From: an uncultured Carboxylicivirga sp.
Lineage (GTDB): Bacteria; Bacteroidota; Bacteroidia; Bacteroidales; Marinilabiliaceae
Direction of reading: 5' to 3'
Assembly (NCBI GenBank): GCA_947503525.1
Contig: CANNEA010000006.1
Coordinates: 186,001-250,000, forward strand
Length of the DNA: 64,000 nt
The stretch's first letter is position 1, and every line of letters starts with the position of its first letter. The position numbers and the translations under genes were made by a program. Below the pieces are notes generated by a model, which saw only the letters and a program-made list of their open reading frames with translations, was not told where the DNA came from and did not search any database. Positions 38,843 through 46,535 of this stretch are shown piece after piece.

Positions 38843-39148
38843 TTATTCTTCTTCAACGATAAAAAGGACTTCATCTTTTTTCTTCATAAGATACTCTTCG
38901 CGGCCAAACTTCTCAAGATTTTCAGTATTACTCTGAAGTTCCTCCATCTTACGATTGTTTTGCTCAATTTCAATAAGATAGCGTTCTTTTTGTTGTTCCA
39001 GTTTGTTAATGCGCGATTGAAGTTGGAATCGGTCAATGAGGTTATTCTGATCGATAAAAACAAGCCAAATCATAAAAAACACGAAAGCCAAAAAGAATTT
39101 GTTGCTTATAAGTGGTTGAATGTATTTTTTAAAACCGGCCCAATTCAT
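38843..39148 (-). CDS. FtsB/DivIC-family septum formation initiator protein
   Basis: This 101-residue bitopic protein has a short cytoplasmic N-terminus, one transmembrane helix (about 18-34, FFLAFVFFMIWLVF), and then a periplasmic coiled coil (RINKLEQQKERYLIEIEQNNRK, split; about 45-75). The family's characteristic FGREEYLMKKKDEVLFIVEE (split) tail follows, equivalent to the 'ARExlgmvkpgE' motif. In other bacteria it forms the FtsQBL/DivIB-DivIC-FtsL divisome complex. Length and layout are typical. A TAnnTTTG box lies close upstream. Confidence 0.9.
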   Translation of the reverse strand: MNWAGFKKYIQPLISNKFFLAFVFFMIWLVFIDQNNLIDRFQLQSRINKLEQQKERYLIEIEQNNRKMEELQSNTENLEKFGREEYLMKKKDEVLFIVEEE

Positions 39149-39162
39149 CGTTTGTGTTTTTG

Positions 39163-39170
39163 CAAATGTA
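39163..39170 (-). promoter_or_regulatory. -7 box for the divIC-like gene
   Basis: The minus strand reads TACATTTG, matching TAnnTTTG. It is only about 14 nt before the start codon, implying a very short leader. It lies in a small palindrome (GCAAAT / ATTTGC). Confidence 0.33.
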
Positions 39171-39203
39171 ATAAATTTGCAGCCTCAGTGTTTAGATATG
39201 GGG

Positions 39204-39232
39204 TAAAAAAAATCCCGCCAAAGCGGGATTTT
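39204..39232 (-). terminator. Rho-independent terminator of pruA
   Basis: The stem AAAATCCCGC / GCGGGATTTT with a CAAA loop is followed on the minus strand by a run of T, 60 bp past the pruA stop. Confidence 0.88.
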
Positions 39233-39291
39233 AATTTATTTTGAGCGTCTTGCACATAGCTATGAGCCATTGACAATAGGCTGTTAGCTAT

Positions 39292-40920
39292 TTATTCGGC
39301 TAAGAACGGATATTTAAAATCATGAGGAGGAACAAAACACTCCTTGATTGTACGTGGGCTTACCCAACGCATTAGGTTAATTGCCGATCCTGCTTTGTCA
39401 TTGGTTCCTGAACCGCGAGATCCACCAAATGGCTGCTGACCTACAACTGCTCCTGTTGGTTTATCATTGATATAGAAGTTACCTGCCGTATCAACCAAAC
39501 GCTTGGTAGCTTGCTCAACAATGTAACGATCCTGAGCAAAAACACATCCTGTTAAGGCGTAGATTGAAGTTGAGTCAAGGATATCCATTGTTTCTTCAAA
39601 CTTATTGTCATCGTATACATAGATGGTCAATACAGGACCAAATAACTCTTCTTCCATTGTTTGATACTTTGGATTAGTTGTAACAATGATAGTAGGCTCA
39701 ATAAAATAACCAACTGATTTGTCATAACCACCACCGATGATAATTTCTGCCTCATTGCTGGCTTTAGCATCATCAATAGCACCAGAAAGTATATCAAATG
39801 AAGTTTCGTCAATTACTGCATTTACAAAATTACTGAAGTCTTCAGGAGGTCCCATCTTTACTTCTTTCATCTGCTCTTTTACATAGCCAAGAATTTCGTC
39901 CCAACGACCTGCTGGCATATATGCACGAGAAGCAGCAGAACACTTTTGTCCCTGGTATTCGAAAGCACCACGAACAATAGCAGTAGCTACACCTTTAGCG
40001 TCACATGATTTATGAGCTAAAATGTAATCTTTACCACCTGTTTCACCAACGATACGTGGATAAGTCTTATATTTTTGGATGTTATCACCAATAGCTTTCC
40101 AAGTGCTTTGGAATACTCCTGTAGAACCGGTAAAGTGGAATCCGGCAAAATCAGGATGAGAGAAAATTTCTTTAGCTGCAACAGGTCCTGATGCATATAC
40201 CAGGTTAATTACTCCGTCAGGTACACCAGCTTCTTTAAATAATTTCATTAAGAAGTATGCCGAATAAACAGCCGTCTTCGAAGGTTTCCATACAGTAACA
40301 TTACCCATCATAGCAGGAGCTGTTTGCAAGTTACCGGCGATAGACGTAAAGTTAAATGGTGTTAGTGCAAATACAAATCCTTCCAAAGGACGGTATTCAA
40401 CGCGATCCCAAATTCCAGGAGCTGATTCAGGTTGACCTCCATAAATCTCAGTCATGTACTGAACGTTGAAACGGAAGAAGTCAGCTAATTCACAAGCAGA
40501 GTCAATTTCTGCCTGAAATGCATTTTTCGATTGTCCTAACATGGTTGCTGCATTAATAAGCTGACGGTATGGTCCGGCTAATAAATCAGCAGCTTTTAAG
40601 AATATAGCAGCACGGTGTTCCCAACTTAAATTAACCCATTGTTCGCGAGCTTTTAAGGCTGAATCAATAGCCATATGCACGTGAGTCTCATCGCCTTGGT
40701 GATAATGACCTAAGGTATGCTTAATTTCATGAGGTGGGTGGATGCGCTTTAGATTATTTGTTCTAATCTCTTCTCCTCCAATAAACATTGGAATATCCAA
40801 TTCTTCAGAACGAAGCTTTTCTAACATTTCTTTTAGCTCAGCACGCTCTTCTGATCCTGGAGCGTAGCTTTTAATTGGCTCGTTAACAGCCGGCGGTACT
40901 TGAAAAATTCCTTTTGGCAT
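39292..40920 (-). CDS. pruA: L-glutamate gamma-semialdehyde (1-pyrroline-5-carboxylate) dehydrogenase
   Basis: This 542-residue aldehyde dehydrogenase oxidises glutamate semialdehyde, the ring-opened form of pyrroline-5-carboxylate, to glutamate with NAD+ in proline and arginine catabolism. The NAD-binding FTGSTG motif lies at 263-268, the general base E293 in GETGGKD, and the catalytic C327 in GQKCSAAS. The C-terminal PFGGSRGSGTNDKAG block and the starting segment with NEPIKSYAPGS are typical of the stand-alone P5CDH subfamily (about 540 residues). No proline dehydrogenase is fused or adjacent, so putA/prodh must be elsewhere. It is a single-gene unit with its own terminator. Confidence 0.94.
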   Translation of the reverse strand: MPKGIFQVPPAVNEPIKSYAPGSEERAELKEMLEKLRSEELDIPMFIGGEEIRTNNLKRIHPPHEIKHTLGHYHQGDETHVHMAIDSALKAREQWVNLSWEHRAAIFLKAADLLAGPYRQLINAATMLGQSKNAFQAEIDSACELADFFRFNVQYMTEIYGGQPESAPGIWDRVEYRPLEGFVFALTPFNFTSIAGNLQTAPAMMGNVTVWKPSKTAVYSAYFLMKLFKEAGVPDGVINLVYASGPVAAKEIFSHPDFAGFHFTGSTGVFQSTWKAIGDNIQKYKTYPRIVGETGGKDYILAHKSCDAKGVATAIVRGAFEYQGQKCSAASRAYMPAGRWDEILGYVKEQMKEVKMGPPEDFSNFVNAVIDETSFDILSGAIDDAKASNEAEIIIGGGYDKSVGYFIEPTIIVTTNPKYQTMEEELFGPVLTIYVYDDNKFEETMDILDSTSIYALTGCVFAQDRYIVEQATKRLVDTAGNFYINDKPTGAVVGQQPFGGSRGSGTNDKAGSAINLMRWVSPRTIKECFVPPHDFKYPFLAE

Positions 40921-41522
40921 TTGTTCTTGCTTTTATTATTGGTTACTAATTATGCGATATTGGTTGCGGTCAGGCTAATCTCATTGCCATTTGATCAGAA
41001 AAAGTTACAACATTATCTTTTAAAAATAAACGTGTATTTGTTTTCATTACAAAGCACTTAGATCACCGAAAACAAATCTATGGAATTTACAAGATGAAGG
41101 ATATGAAAAAAGTCAGGGTTTTAGGAATAGTTTATATGAGTTTGGTCAGGGTTTAGTGATAACTAATAATGATTAAATATTAAGGATTAATTAGTCCGAA
41201 GGTGACAGGAGCTTGAAGGTATGCTTGAATAAGCTAGTGGCTTTTTTATTGATTAAGGCTTGATTGTAAGTATCAATGATTAAGGATGAGTGACTAGTGA
41301 TAGAGCACATTTTCATTGTTGGTCAGAATTTAGCCGATAGCTATTGATTAAGAGCTAATCGCTCTTTTGGATTTTTATAAGCTTTAGTATAGTTTTAAAA
41401 AGATATATACGAAATAACATAAACTGTTCCAGATAAACACTAGTTGTGTGGCATGCTGAAGGCAATCAATATAATTCCAAATACATCTGTTATATAATGA
41501 CAACCTTTTAACTTTTTTGACT
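40921..41522. other. 600-bp non-coding stretch between pruA and the lipoprotein gene
   Basis: No reading frame with protein-like features is seen. The left part should hold the pruA promoter, though no good TAnnTTTG box is visible. The right part holds dispersed repeat copy A and a small hairpin (AAGC / GCTT plus T-run at 41231-41247). Confidence 0.5.
41265..41401 (+). repeat. Dispersed hairpin/AT element, copy A
   Basis: A TGATTAAGGAT-like start is followed by GGTCAGAATTTAGC, the hairpin AGAGC-TAATC-GCTCT with TTTTGG after it (41351-41368), and a TAAGCTTTAGTATAGTTTT-type tail (41378-41401). Copies B (44715-44812) and C (45398-45486) share these blocks. All three lie upstream of plus-strand orphan genes. 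Confidence 0.6.
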
Positions 41523-41936
41523 ATGAATAAGAAAATTGTATTTCAGATAAGTATTTGTCTTTTGATAATTTGTGGATGTGATAAAGATGATATTACTATG
41601 ACAACAGGAATAATTGGGACTGTTGAATATGGACAAGGCGACTGTATGCCAAGCCCTGATCCTAAGTATAGAGTATATAGCGCTTATAACGGAAGGATTT
41701 TTTTCATTGTAAAAGAAAAATTGGAAAATTTAGGCGATGGTGACTATGACAAATTAAAAAGTAGCAGTATTAATATGAAAGTTAAAAATGGGAATTTATC
41801 GACTAAATTACCTGTAGGGACTTATTTGGTAGAGCCGGAAGATGTTTACGTGTATTCAACGAAAAACACGATAGTCATAAAAACAAATGAGGTAACTTAT
41901 GCAGACTTTAAATTTTTTAAATGTACATCGTATTGA
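41523..41936 (+). CDS. Hypothetical lipoprotein
   Basis: This small protein of 137 residues is counted from the ATG at 41523; a TTG two codons upstream is less likely. A lipoprotein signal (KKIVFQISICLLIICGC) puts the modified cysteine at about residue 19, followed by DKDD, which is common for Bacteroidota surface or outer-membrane lipoproteins. The rest contains GIIGTVEYGQGDCMP, KVKNGNLSTKLPVGTYLVEPEDVYV and a closing YADFKFFKC, which together suggest a small carboxypeptidase-regulatory-like or transthyretin-like beta domain. I do not recognise the family. It is a single-gene unit in a repeat-rich islet. Confidence 0.68.
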   Translation: MNKKIVFQISICLLIICGCDKDDITMTTGIIGTVEYGQGDCMPSPDPKYRVYSAYNGRIFFIVKEKLENLGDGDYDKLKSSSINMKVKNGNLSTKLPVGTYLVEPEDVYVYSTKNTIVIKTNEVTYADFKFFKCTSY

Positions 41937-41943
41937 TAAAAAT

Positions 41944-42040
41944 GAAAAGTACGAACGCACAACAAATTGTATATGGCAGGCGGGTGTTTTGGCGGTATGA
42001 CAAGTCAGCTCCTAAAGCTCGGTACAGATTTTAACTCTGT
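41944..42040. other. Possible interspersed-repeat remnant downstream of the lipoprotein gene
   Basis: The stretch contains GCACAACAAATTGTATATGG and then GGCGGGTGTTTTGGCGGTAT, phrasing I recall from intergenic repeats downstream of genes in Bacteroidota. A 70-codon frame across it looks like chance. The identification rests on memory and is weak. Confidence 0.25.
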
Positions 42041-42135
42041 TGTATTAAAAATTAGTTTTGACCAACAATACCAAGAGCCATATTTTTATCCAAAGTCTTA
42101 TGAACAAGTGTCACTGAAGAATGGCTGTCAGTTCA

Positions 42136-42170
42136 TAAAAAGCAAAGCCCCACCAACTAATGGCAGGGCT
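42136..42170 (-). terminator. Terminator of the DUF6261-like gene
   Basis: On the minus strand AGCCCTGCC / GGTGGGGCT pair (two wobbles) around an ATTAGTT loop, followed by TTGCTTTTT, about 30 bp past the stop. Confidence 0.7.
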
Positions 42171-42200
42171 GAGAACTAATCTCTTTGATATGTATTGTTT

Positions 42201-42911
42201 TTAAGAATCTTGCTTGCCGCGATTACGCACGGCAGCATTGTTTTCGGCAATACGATTGTTTATAAAAGTAGCCAAATCGCCATACACCCCGGTATTGGCT
42301 TTTTGCATAGCACTAAGGTAAGGGCCTAAATCGTCATTGATCAAGGCAATCACCTGCTTTTTAATGACTGATGCAGATTCAAGTTCCTTCTCATCATCTT
42401 TAGCTGAGTTATACTCATTTTGCTTCGTAATAAATGCATTAACCGATGTTTCGAGTTCAGTAAAACGTTGCGCGCAACCCGGCAAATTATTAATGCAAAG
42501 CTGATATTCGGCCGATTGGCTTTCTTTGAGTAAAGAGTTAAGCAATGGATACTCTTCGCTGTAGCTTTTATTTTTTACTTCAAGTCCGTATTTATCAACT
42601 AAGGCAAAAAGTTGCCTGGCAAATTTGGCGATGTTTTCTTCAGGATGATAGGTATACCCTTTACTGAGGCCATGCAAATTTGTAAAACCCATATCTGCCT
42701 GGTTGTCTAACTCAGCCAATTCCGATTCCGTTTTACTACGCATAATGGCATCGCCCAATTCGGTATTACGCCTTAGTAATTGCTCAATCATACTGGTCAG
42801 GTAGCTGTCATTGCTGTAATCTCCTTTTCGGTATTCATCTATCACCTGACGTGTAAGGCCATTGGTTTCACTTACACGGCTGATGCTTAATATTTTTGGT
42901 ATCTTTTCCAT
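42201..42911 (-). CDS. DUF6261-type hypothetical protein
   Basis: This 236-residue, soluble, mostly helical protein has no signal peptide. The N-terminus (KIPKILSISRVSETNGLTRQVIDEY, split) and overall length resemble the Bacteroidota-specific DUF6261 family, which I recognise with moderate confidence. Helical blocks include LRRNTELGDAIMRSKTESEL and AKFARQLFALVDKYGLEV. The function of the family is unknown. A 320-bp upstream gap holds an array of six palindromes at ~42-bp spacing. The gene has its own terminator. Confidence 0.72.
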   Translation of the reverse strand: MEKIPKILSISRVSETNGLTRQVIDEYRKGDYSNDSYLTSMIEQLLRRNTELGDAIMRSKTESELAELDNQADMGFTNLHGLSKGYTYHPEENIAKFARQLFALVDKYGLEVKNKSYSEEYPLLNSLLKESQSAEYQLCINNLPGCAQRFTELETSVNAFITKQNEYNSAKDDEKELESASVIKKQVIALINDDLGPYLSAMQKANTGVYGDLATFINNRIAENNAAVRNRGKQDS

Positions 42912-43004
42912 AATAAATGAATTTTGATTTAATTAAATTATATATCAGAGATTAGTGTTTGCTACTTAAGTTTTTTAGTCGCGGTAACGTTTTGTTTTTT
43001 GCCC

Positions 43005-43226
43005 TTGACTAAATAGTCATGGCTTGTTTTACCTTCAGGTTGACCGTGACTATTTGATTAAAGTTTGTCTTGATCAGTATTCTTACCTTAACTATTTAGT
43101 CAAGGGCTGTTTTAGTATTAATTGGAGCTTTAACTAAATAGTTAAGGCTTGTTTTAGTCTTGGGTGGAGTCGTAACTAAATAGTGAAGCCTTGATTTATG
43201 TTGAGGGGTCTTATGACTAACTCGTT
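43005..43226. repeat. Array of six imperfect palindromes at 41-42 bp spacing
   Basis: ACTAAATAGT-type cores start at 43008, 43049, 43091, 43133, 43175 and 43216, giving spacings of 41, 42, 42, 42 and 41 bp. The best copy is TTAACTA-AA-TAGTTAA, and copy 1 is TTGACTA-AA-TAGTCAT with both arms changed together. Flanks are also shared: GGCTTGTTTTA follows copies 1 and 4, with close variants after copies 3 and 5. The array fills the gap 42912-43231 upstream of the DUF6261-like gene and downstream of the 432-residue orphan, both on the minus strand. Confidence 0.85.
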
Positions 43227-43231
43227 TTCGT

Positions 43232-44530
43232 CTATTCCTGCATGGCTCCACTTAATAATTGTGAATGATCCAATTCATTTAATTCTTGCTTGCTAAGTGT
43301 ATCGCGCTGATGATATTTATTAACGCATTTAACCATATCTTCCCAGTGGGCTTCTTTTTTATTGGCGTTTTTAGGCACGAGAAGCGAATCGTCCAGTTCG
43401 AATAGGGGTAACAATTGACTTTGTTCAAAATAGATGTAGAGAGGATTGTTCGCGCTCATCTCATTAAAAATAAAGGTGTCCATCTTTTCAATGTTCCAAT
43501 AACTCATATCACATTTGTTAAATCCCGTAAGTTCTTGGAATTTATGTCCTTCAGGTGCCGAAGCATGGGTGATGAGAATAAAGGTTTTAATTATTACCTT
43601 GTTGTCGATAAGTTCTGCAATAAAGTAGCCTATTTTGATGCTGTTAACGTACAGTGGAATAAAAATCCTTTGGCCAATAATATCGATCTCATCTAATTGT
43701 AAAAAAGTTATTGTAAAAAATTGCTTAATAATGCATTCGACGATAGGACTTGTTCGTTCTCTCAGGCGTATCATGGCGTGGCTTTGAATATATACAGGCA
43801 TTTGTGTGGGTTCAGCTTTGCACAGGTGTTTTAGTTTTGAACTACATATGCTGATGTTATTATTAGGCTCGCCACTATACTTAGGTACAAAAATTTGGTA
43901 AATGGGACGTCTTTGTCCATTAATCAAAATGTACTCTTTAATCGGATGCTGCAGATACAGGTCAAATACTAAATCAGATGAGTAACGGCGCTCACTATAT
44001 TTGTCTTTTTCAACGTCAAAGCCAAAAGAACAAATGGTTTCATCAGGAAAGTTTTCTGAAAAAAGAATAAGGTTCAAGCAGAAAAACAAGTGCTTGACTA
44101 TTTGGTCCTCCTGCGGCCGATATATTTTAAGTTGAGCCAGGTATTTGTCAACCAGGTGGGGTGCAATAGATTTTGAACCATTAACAAAGGTATTAAGTGC
44201 TTCAATATAGGTGCAATCAATAAAGCTAATGTGAGTTTTCAGTGATTCAATGTAAATGATTTTTGATTTAAAAGTTAGTTTGAGGAGTTTATTGTACAAA
44301 CTTTTGCTTGCATTAATTGAACCTTTGGAAATGACATGACGGACATTGCCAATACGTACTCGTGTACAAGCTAAAATTTGCTTATCCCTATTAGTAGTGA
44401 TGTGTTGCATTACATCGCAGTCAATCATTTCACAAAGCTCATTTAGTCGGATAAGAAATGATTTTATAGCTTCGTTTTTATTACACACCGGTTTTGGATG
44501 CTTCTTTTTACGGGTTTTGGTTTTTGCCAT
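43232..44530 (-). CDS. Hypothetical protein, orphan (432 aa)
   Basis: This 432-residue protein has a strongly basic start (MAKTKTRKKKHPK) and no signal peptide or membrane helix. I do not recognise the family. The only suggestive piece is SHAMIRLRERTSP near residue 260, followed at distance by VIIKTFILITHASAPEGHKF. The H-A-x-x-R-x-x-E-R pattern recalls the start of DUF4258/RelE-like toxin domains, but the surrounding length does not fit and I draw no function. Codon and base composition look like the neighbours. It lies alone between repeats in an accessory islet. Confidence 0.7.
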   Translation of the reverse strand: MAKTKTRKKKHPKPVCNKNEAIKSFLIRLNELCEMIDCDVMQHITTNRDKQILACTRVRIGNVRHVISKGSINASKSLYNKLLKLTFKSKIIYIESLKTHISFIDCTYIEALNTFVNGSKSIAPHLVDKYLAQLKIYRPQEDQIVKHLFFCLNLILFSENFPDETICSFGFDVEKDKYSERRYSSDLVFDLYLQHPIKEYILINGQRRPIYQIFVPKYSGEPNNNISICSSKLKHLCKAEPTQMPVYIQSHAMIRLRERTSPIVECIIKQFFTITFLQLDEIDIIGQRIFIPLYVNSIKIGYFIAELIDNKVIIKTFILITHASAPEGHKFQELTGFNKCDMSYWNIEKMDTFIFNEMSANNPLYIYFEQSQLLPLFELDDSLLVPKNANKKEAHWEDMVKCVNKYHQRDTLSKQELNELDHSQLLSGAMQE

Positions 44531-44714
44531 AATGTAGGGTATGTGGGGTTAACTAAAAGTACATAGCTATGTTTGATTACAGTATGTGTATTAAAGATAA
44601 ATAGTTCTAATTAAAAAGTCAAAAGTGCTTAGTTGTTATTGCTTAGGAGTTAGAGCAGGTAAAAGTCCCTTGTAAAAAGTCCGAAGGCATTCGTTTGCAG
44701 TGATTAGTTGGTAG

Positions 44715-44812
44715 TAGTAATGATTAAGGATTATTGAAAGTGCACAGCTTACCTTGTTGATCAGAATTTAGCTGATAGCTATTGGCTAAGAGCTAATCGC
44801 TTTTTTGGATAT
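44715..44812 (+). repeat. Dispersed hairpin/AT element, copy B
   Basis: It fills part of the 325-bp gap 44531-44855, in which I see no gene. It shares TGATTAAGGAT, TCAGAATTTAGC, GATAGCTATTG and the hairpin AAGAGC-TAATC-GCTTTT (44788-44804, one wobble) with copy A. It ends 44 bp before the next plus-strand gene. A further AGTCCGAAGG near 44677 is shared with the region before copy A. Confidence 0.6.
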
Positions 44813-44855
44813 AATTAAGTGATTATTTAACATTGCGATCTATAAAATTTATGGG

Positions 44856-45254
44856 ATGAGTGAGCAAAAACGGTTTTCAAAACAATGGATGTGGATCAGT
44901 TTCGGTATTTTTATCGCAACGGAATTGATTCTTGGAGGCCTTGTTGGCGGTGTAATAGTTGGTAATTATATGTCAATAAGTCTGCGTTTTATGTTACAGG
45001 GTCTTTTGAACCTATTGGCTTTTTTTATTGGAGGGTTTATTATTGGTCTAATATCACCAGGAGTACGAGTGTATGAGCCTGCAGCAGGAGCTTTCTTATC
45101 AGTCTTAACGATGTTAATTCTTACTTTGTTTACGCCTTTTTCTTTTATTCATTTTAGTATAACAAAAGTAATTATTGGTGGTGGAATTGCCTTCTTTTTA
45201 GCCTTGACTGGGGCCAAAATAGGGGAAAGAGTCGCCGGTAATAAAGTTGAGTGA
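44856..45254 (+). CDS. Small membrane protein, four predicted helices
   Basis: This 132-residue hydrophobic protein has helices at about 11-33, 43-66, 74-96 and 100-122 with small-residue-rich faces (GGLVGGVIVG, GGFIIGLISPG, GGGIAFFLALTGAKIG). The glycine-zipper character and TAKIG-like end resemble small DUF-type membrane proteins, but I cannot name a family. It is preceded at 44 bp by dispersed repeat copy B. No partner gene is evident. Confidence 0.65.
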   Translation: MSEQKRFSKQWMWISFGIFIATELILGGLVGGVIVGNYMSISLRFMLQGLLNLLAFFIGGFIIGLISPGVRVYEPAAGAFLSVLTMLILTLFTPFSFIHFSITKVIIGGGIAFFLALTGAKIGERVAGNKVE

Positions 45255-45283
45255 TAAGTCTGGAACTAATTTGATGTGCCGCC

Positions 45284-45383
45284 TACTGAGTAGAACATTG
45301 AGTTATATACTGGGCTGGACATTGAGCTGTATACTGAGCTGAACATTGAGCTCGTCGAAATGCGTCGAAGTATGTCGAAATAT
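45284..45383. repeat. 24-bp x3 tandem repeat followed by 10-bp x3 tandem repeat
   Basis: Units TACTGAGTAGAACATTGAGT.., TACTGGGCTGGACATTGAGC.. and TACTGAGCTGAACATTGAGC.. start at 45284, 45308 and 45332. They run into GTCGAAATGC / GTCGAAGTAT / GTCGAAATAT (45354-45383). The junction TGAGCTCGTCGAA resembles the widespread TGAGCTTGTCGAAG intergenic element, from which the tract may have grown. Confidence 0.75.
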
Positions 45384-45397
45384 GCCTGGTATGTTTA

Positions 45398-45486
45398 AGG
45401 ATGAGAGATTAGGGATTAAAGAATAAGCAGAAGCTATACACTAGTAGCTTTTTTGGATAGTTGTAAGCTTAGTATAGTTTTAAAAA
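45398..45486 (+). repeat. Dispersed hairpin/AT element, copy C
   Basis: It contains the hairpin AAGCTA / TAGCTT (45431-45450) followed by a T-run and GGAT, then TAAGCTTAGTATAGTTTTAA (from 45464), nearly identical to the tail of copy A. It ends 22 bp before the next start codon, so it carries any promoter or leader of that gene. Confidence 0.6.
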
Positions 45487-45508
45487 ATACCAATTTAAGA
45501 AGATTTAT

Positions 45509-46345
45509 ATGAAGCTAATATTTGGGTTTTTATTAATATGGCTTAATGTTAGCATGGCGAGCGGACAAGGCAATATTAGTACTAAAAAGCTTGTTGAAAA
45601 TTATATTGAAACTGAAAAATGTAAATTAGATTCTACAGCCAAAGCCATGTATTTATTGAATTCAGGTTTAGCTGAATTCTTTTATAGTATTAAACATCGG
45701 GATTATGGTCATAGATTTAAGAAAAAAATAATCTTAAAAATCTTTGATAAGAGTATACTACACGATTCTATTTTTGAGATTACACTTTTGAGTCAGTATA
45801 ATTATAGAACGGATAATTATCATGATCTGAAAATAAATCTATTTAAATTAAATTCAGGTACGATTAAAAAAACAAAAATTAAGAGTAAAAAAATGAAATT
45901 CGCCTATAATGGAGAAGATTTGCTTTTGGATAAAGAATTGTTGTTACAATATTGCGACAATGGGGATATAATTGAAATAAATTATTCGAAAGGGCTTAAT
46001 TATAAGAGTAATTTCCAAAGCTGGCAATTTGATCAACCTATTCCTGTGATGAGTAGCAATTACAAAACAGTTATTCCGGTTTCAATTATTTATAAATACT
46101 CATTACTTGGCGATGTGGAACTTAATGTTAATGAAACTGAAATAACGCCAGGTCCATTGCTTTACTATTCACGTGGAGGAACACCAAATTCTGGATCTAA
46201 AAGGATTATGGTTAATGGTAATCAAGTCACTTACCATCCTGCTCAACCTGACTTAGTTGTTAGAAATGATAAAGCAATAAACCTAAATGCCAAGAGTAGT
46301 GATTATACTAGCGTGGATTATAAATTCGTTTATTCTTATAATTAA
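45509..46345 (+). CDS. Secreted protein with a DUF3857-like domain only
   Basis: This 278-residue protein has a signal peptide (KLIFGFLLIWLNVSMASGQ). The central part, with GDIIEINYSKGLNYKSNFQSW (split; about 150-172) and then FDQPIPVMSSNYKTVIP, looks like the DUF3857 domain that normally precedes a periplasmic transglutaminase-like domain. Here the protein stops after the DUF3857-like region and no transglutaminase follows. It should be periplasmic or on the cell surface. The domain call is from memory of conserved wording and is moderate. The gene is preceded by dispersed repeat copy C. Confidence 0.62.
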   Translation: MKLIFGFLLIWLNVSMASGQGNISTKKLVENYIETEKCKLDSTAKAMYLLNSGLAEFFYSIKHRDYGHRFKKKIILKIFDKSILHDSIFEITLLSQYNYRTDNYHDLKINLFKLNSGTIKKTKIKSKKMKFAYNGEDLLLDKELLLQYCDNGDIIEINYSKGLNYKSNFQSWQFDQPIPVMSSNYKTVIPVSIIYKYSLLGDVELNVNETEITPGPLLYYSRGGTPNSGSKRIMVNGNQVTYHPAQPDLVVRNDKAINLNAKSSDYTSVDYKFVYSYN

Positions 46346-46535
46346 TACCAGCACTGTATAAACTACAATCGATGCTATGATGTAAGCTTCTAATGGTGAT
46401 TAAGAATGGCATTTATGATGAAAAGATAAAAACAAAATCAATGCTTTAGTACGGATCAATTTGTTAAAATAGCTAATAGATACATAGGCACATCTACTCC
46501 ATCTAATATCCTTTCATCCATATGTCTAGCATCCT

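Noticed and set aside
41967-42179. 70-codon frame after the lipoprotein gene
   Set aside because: It runs across a likely interspersed-repeat remnant and into the terminator of the opposing gene; composition does not look like a protein.
43005-43226. CRISPR array interpretation of the ~42-bp periodic tract
   Set aside because: Spacing is periodic but the spacers are themselves partly repeated, the repeats are divergent and short, and no cas gene is present.
38285-46362. 15-bp inverted match TTTATACAGTGCTGG (38285) / CCAGCACTGTATAAA (46348)
   Set aside because: A 15-mer match between two places in 64 kb is expected by chance a few times when both strands are counted, and flanks do not align.
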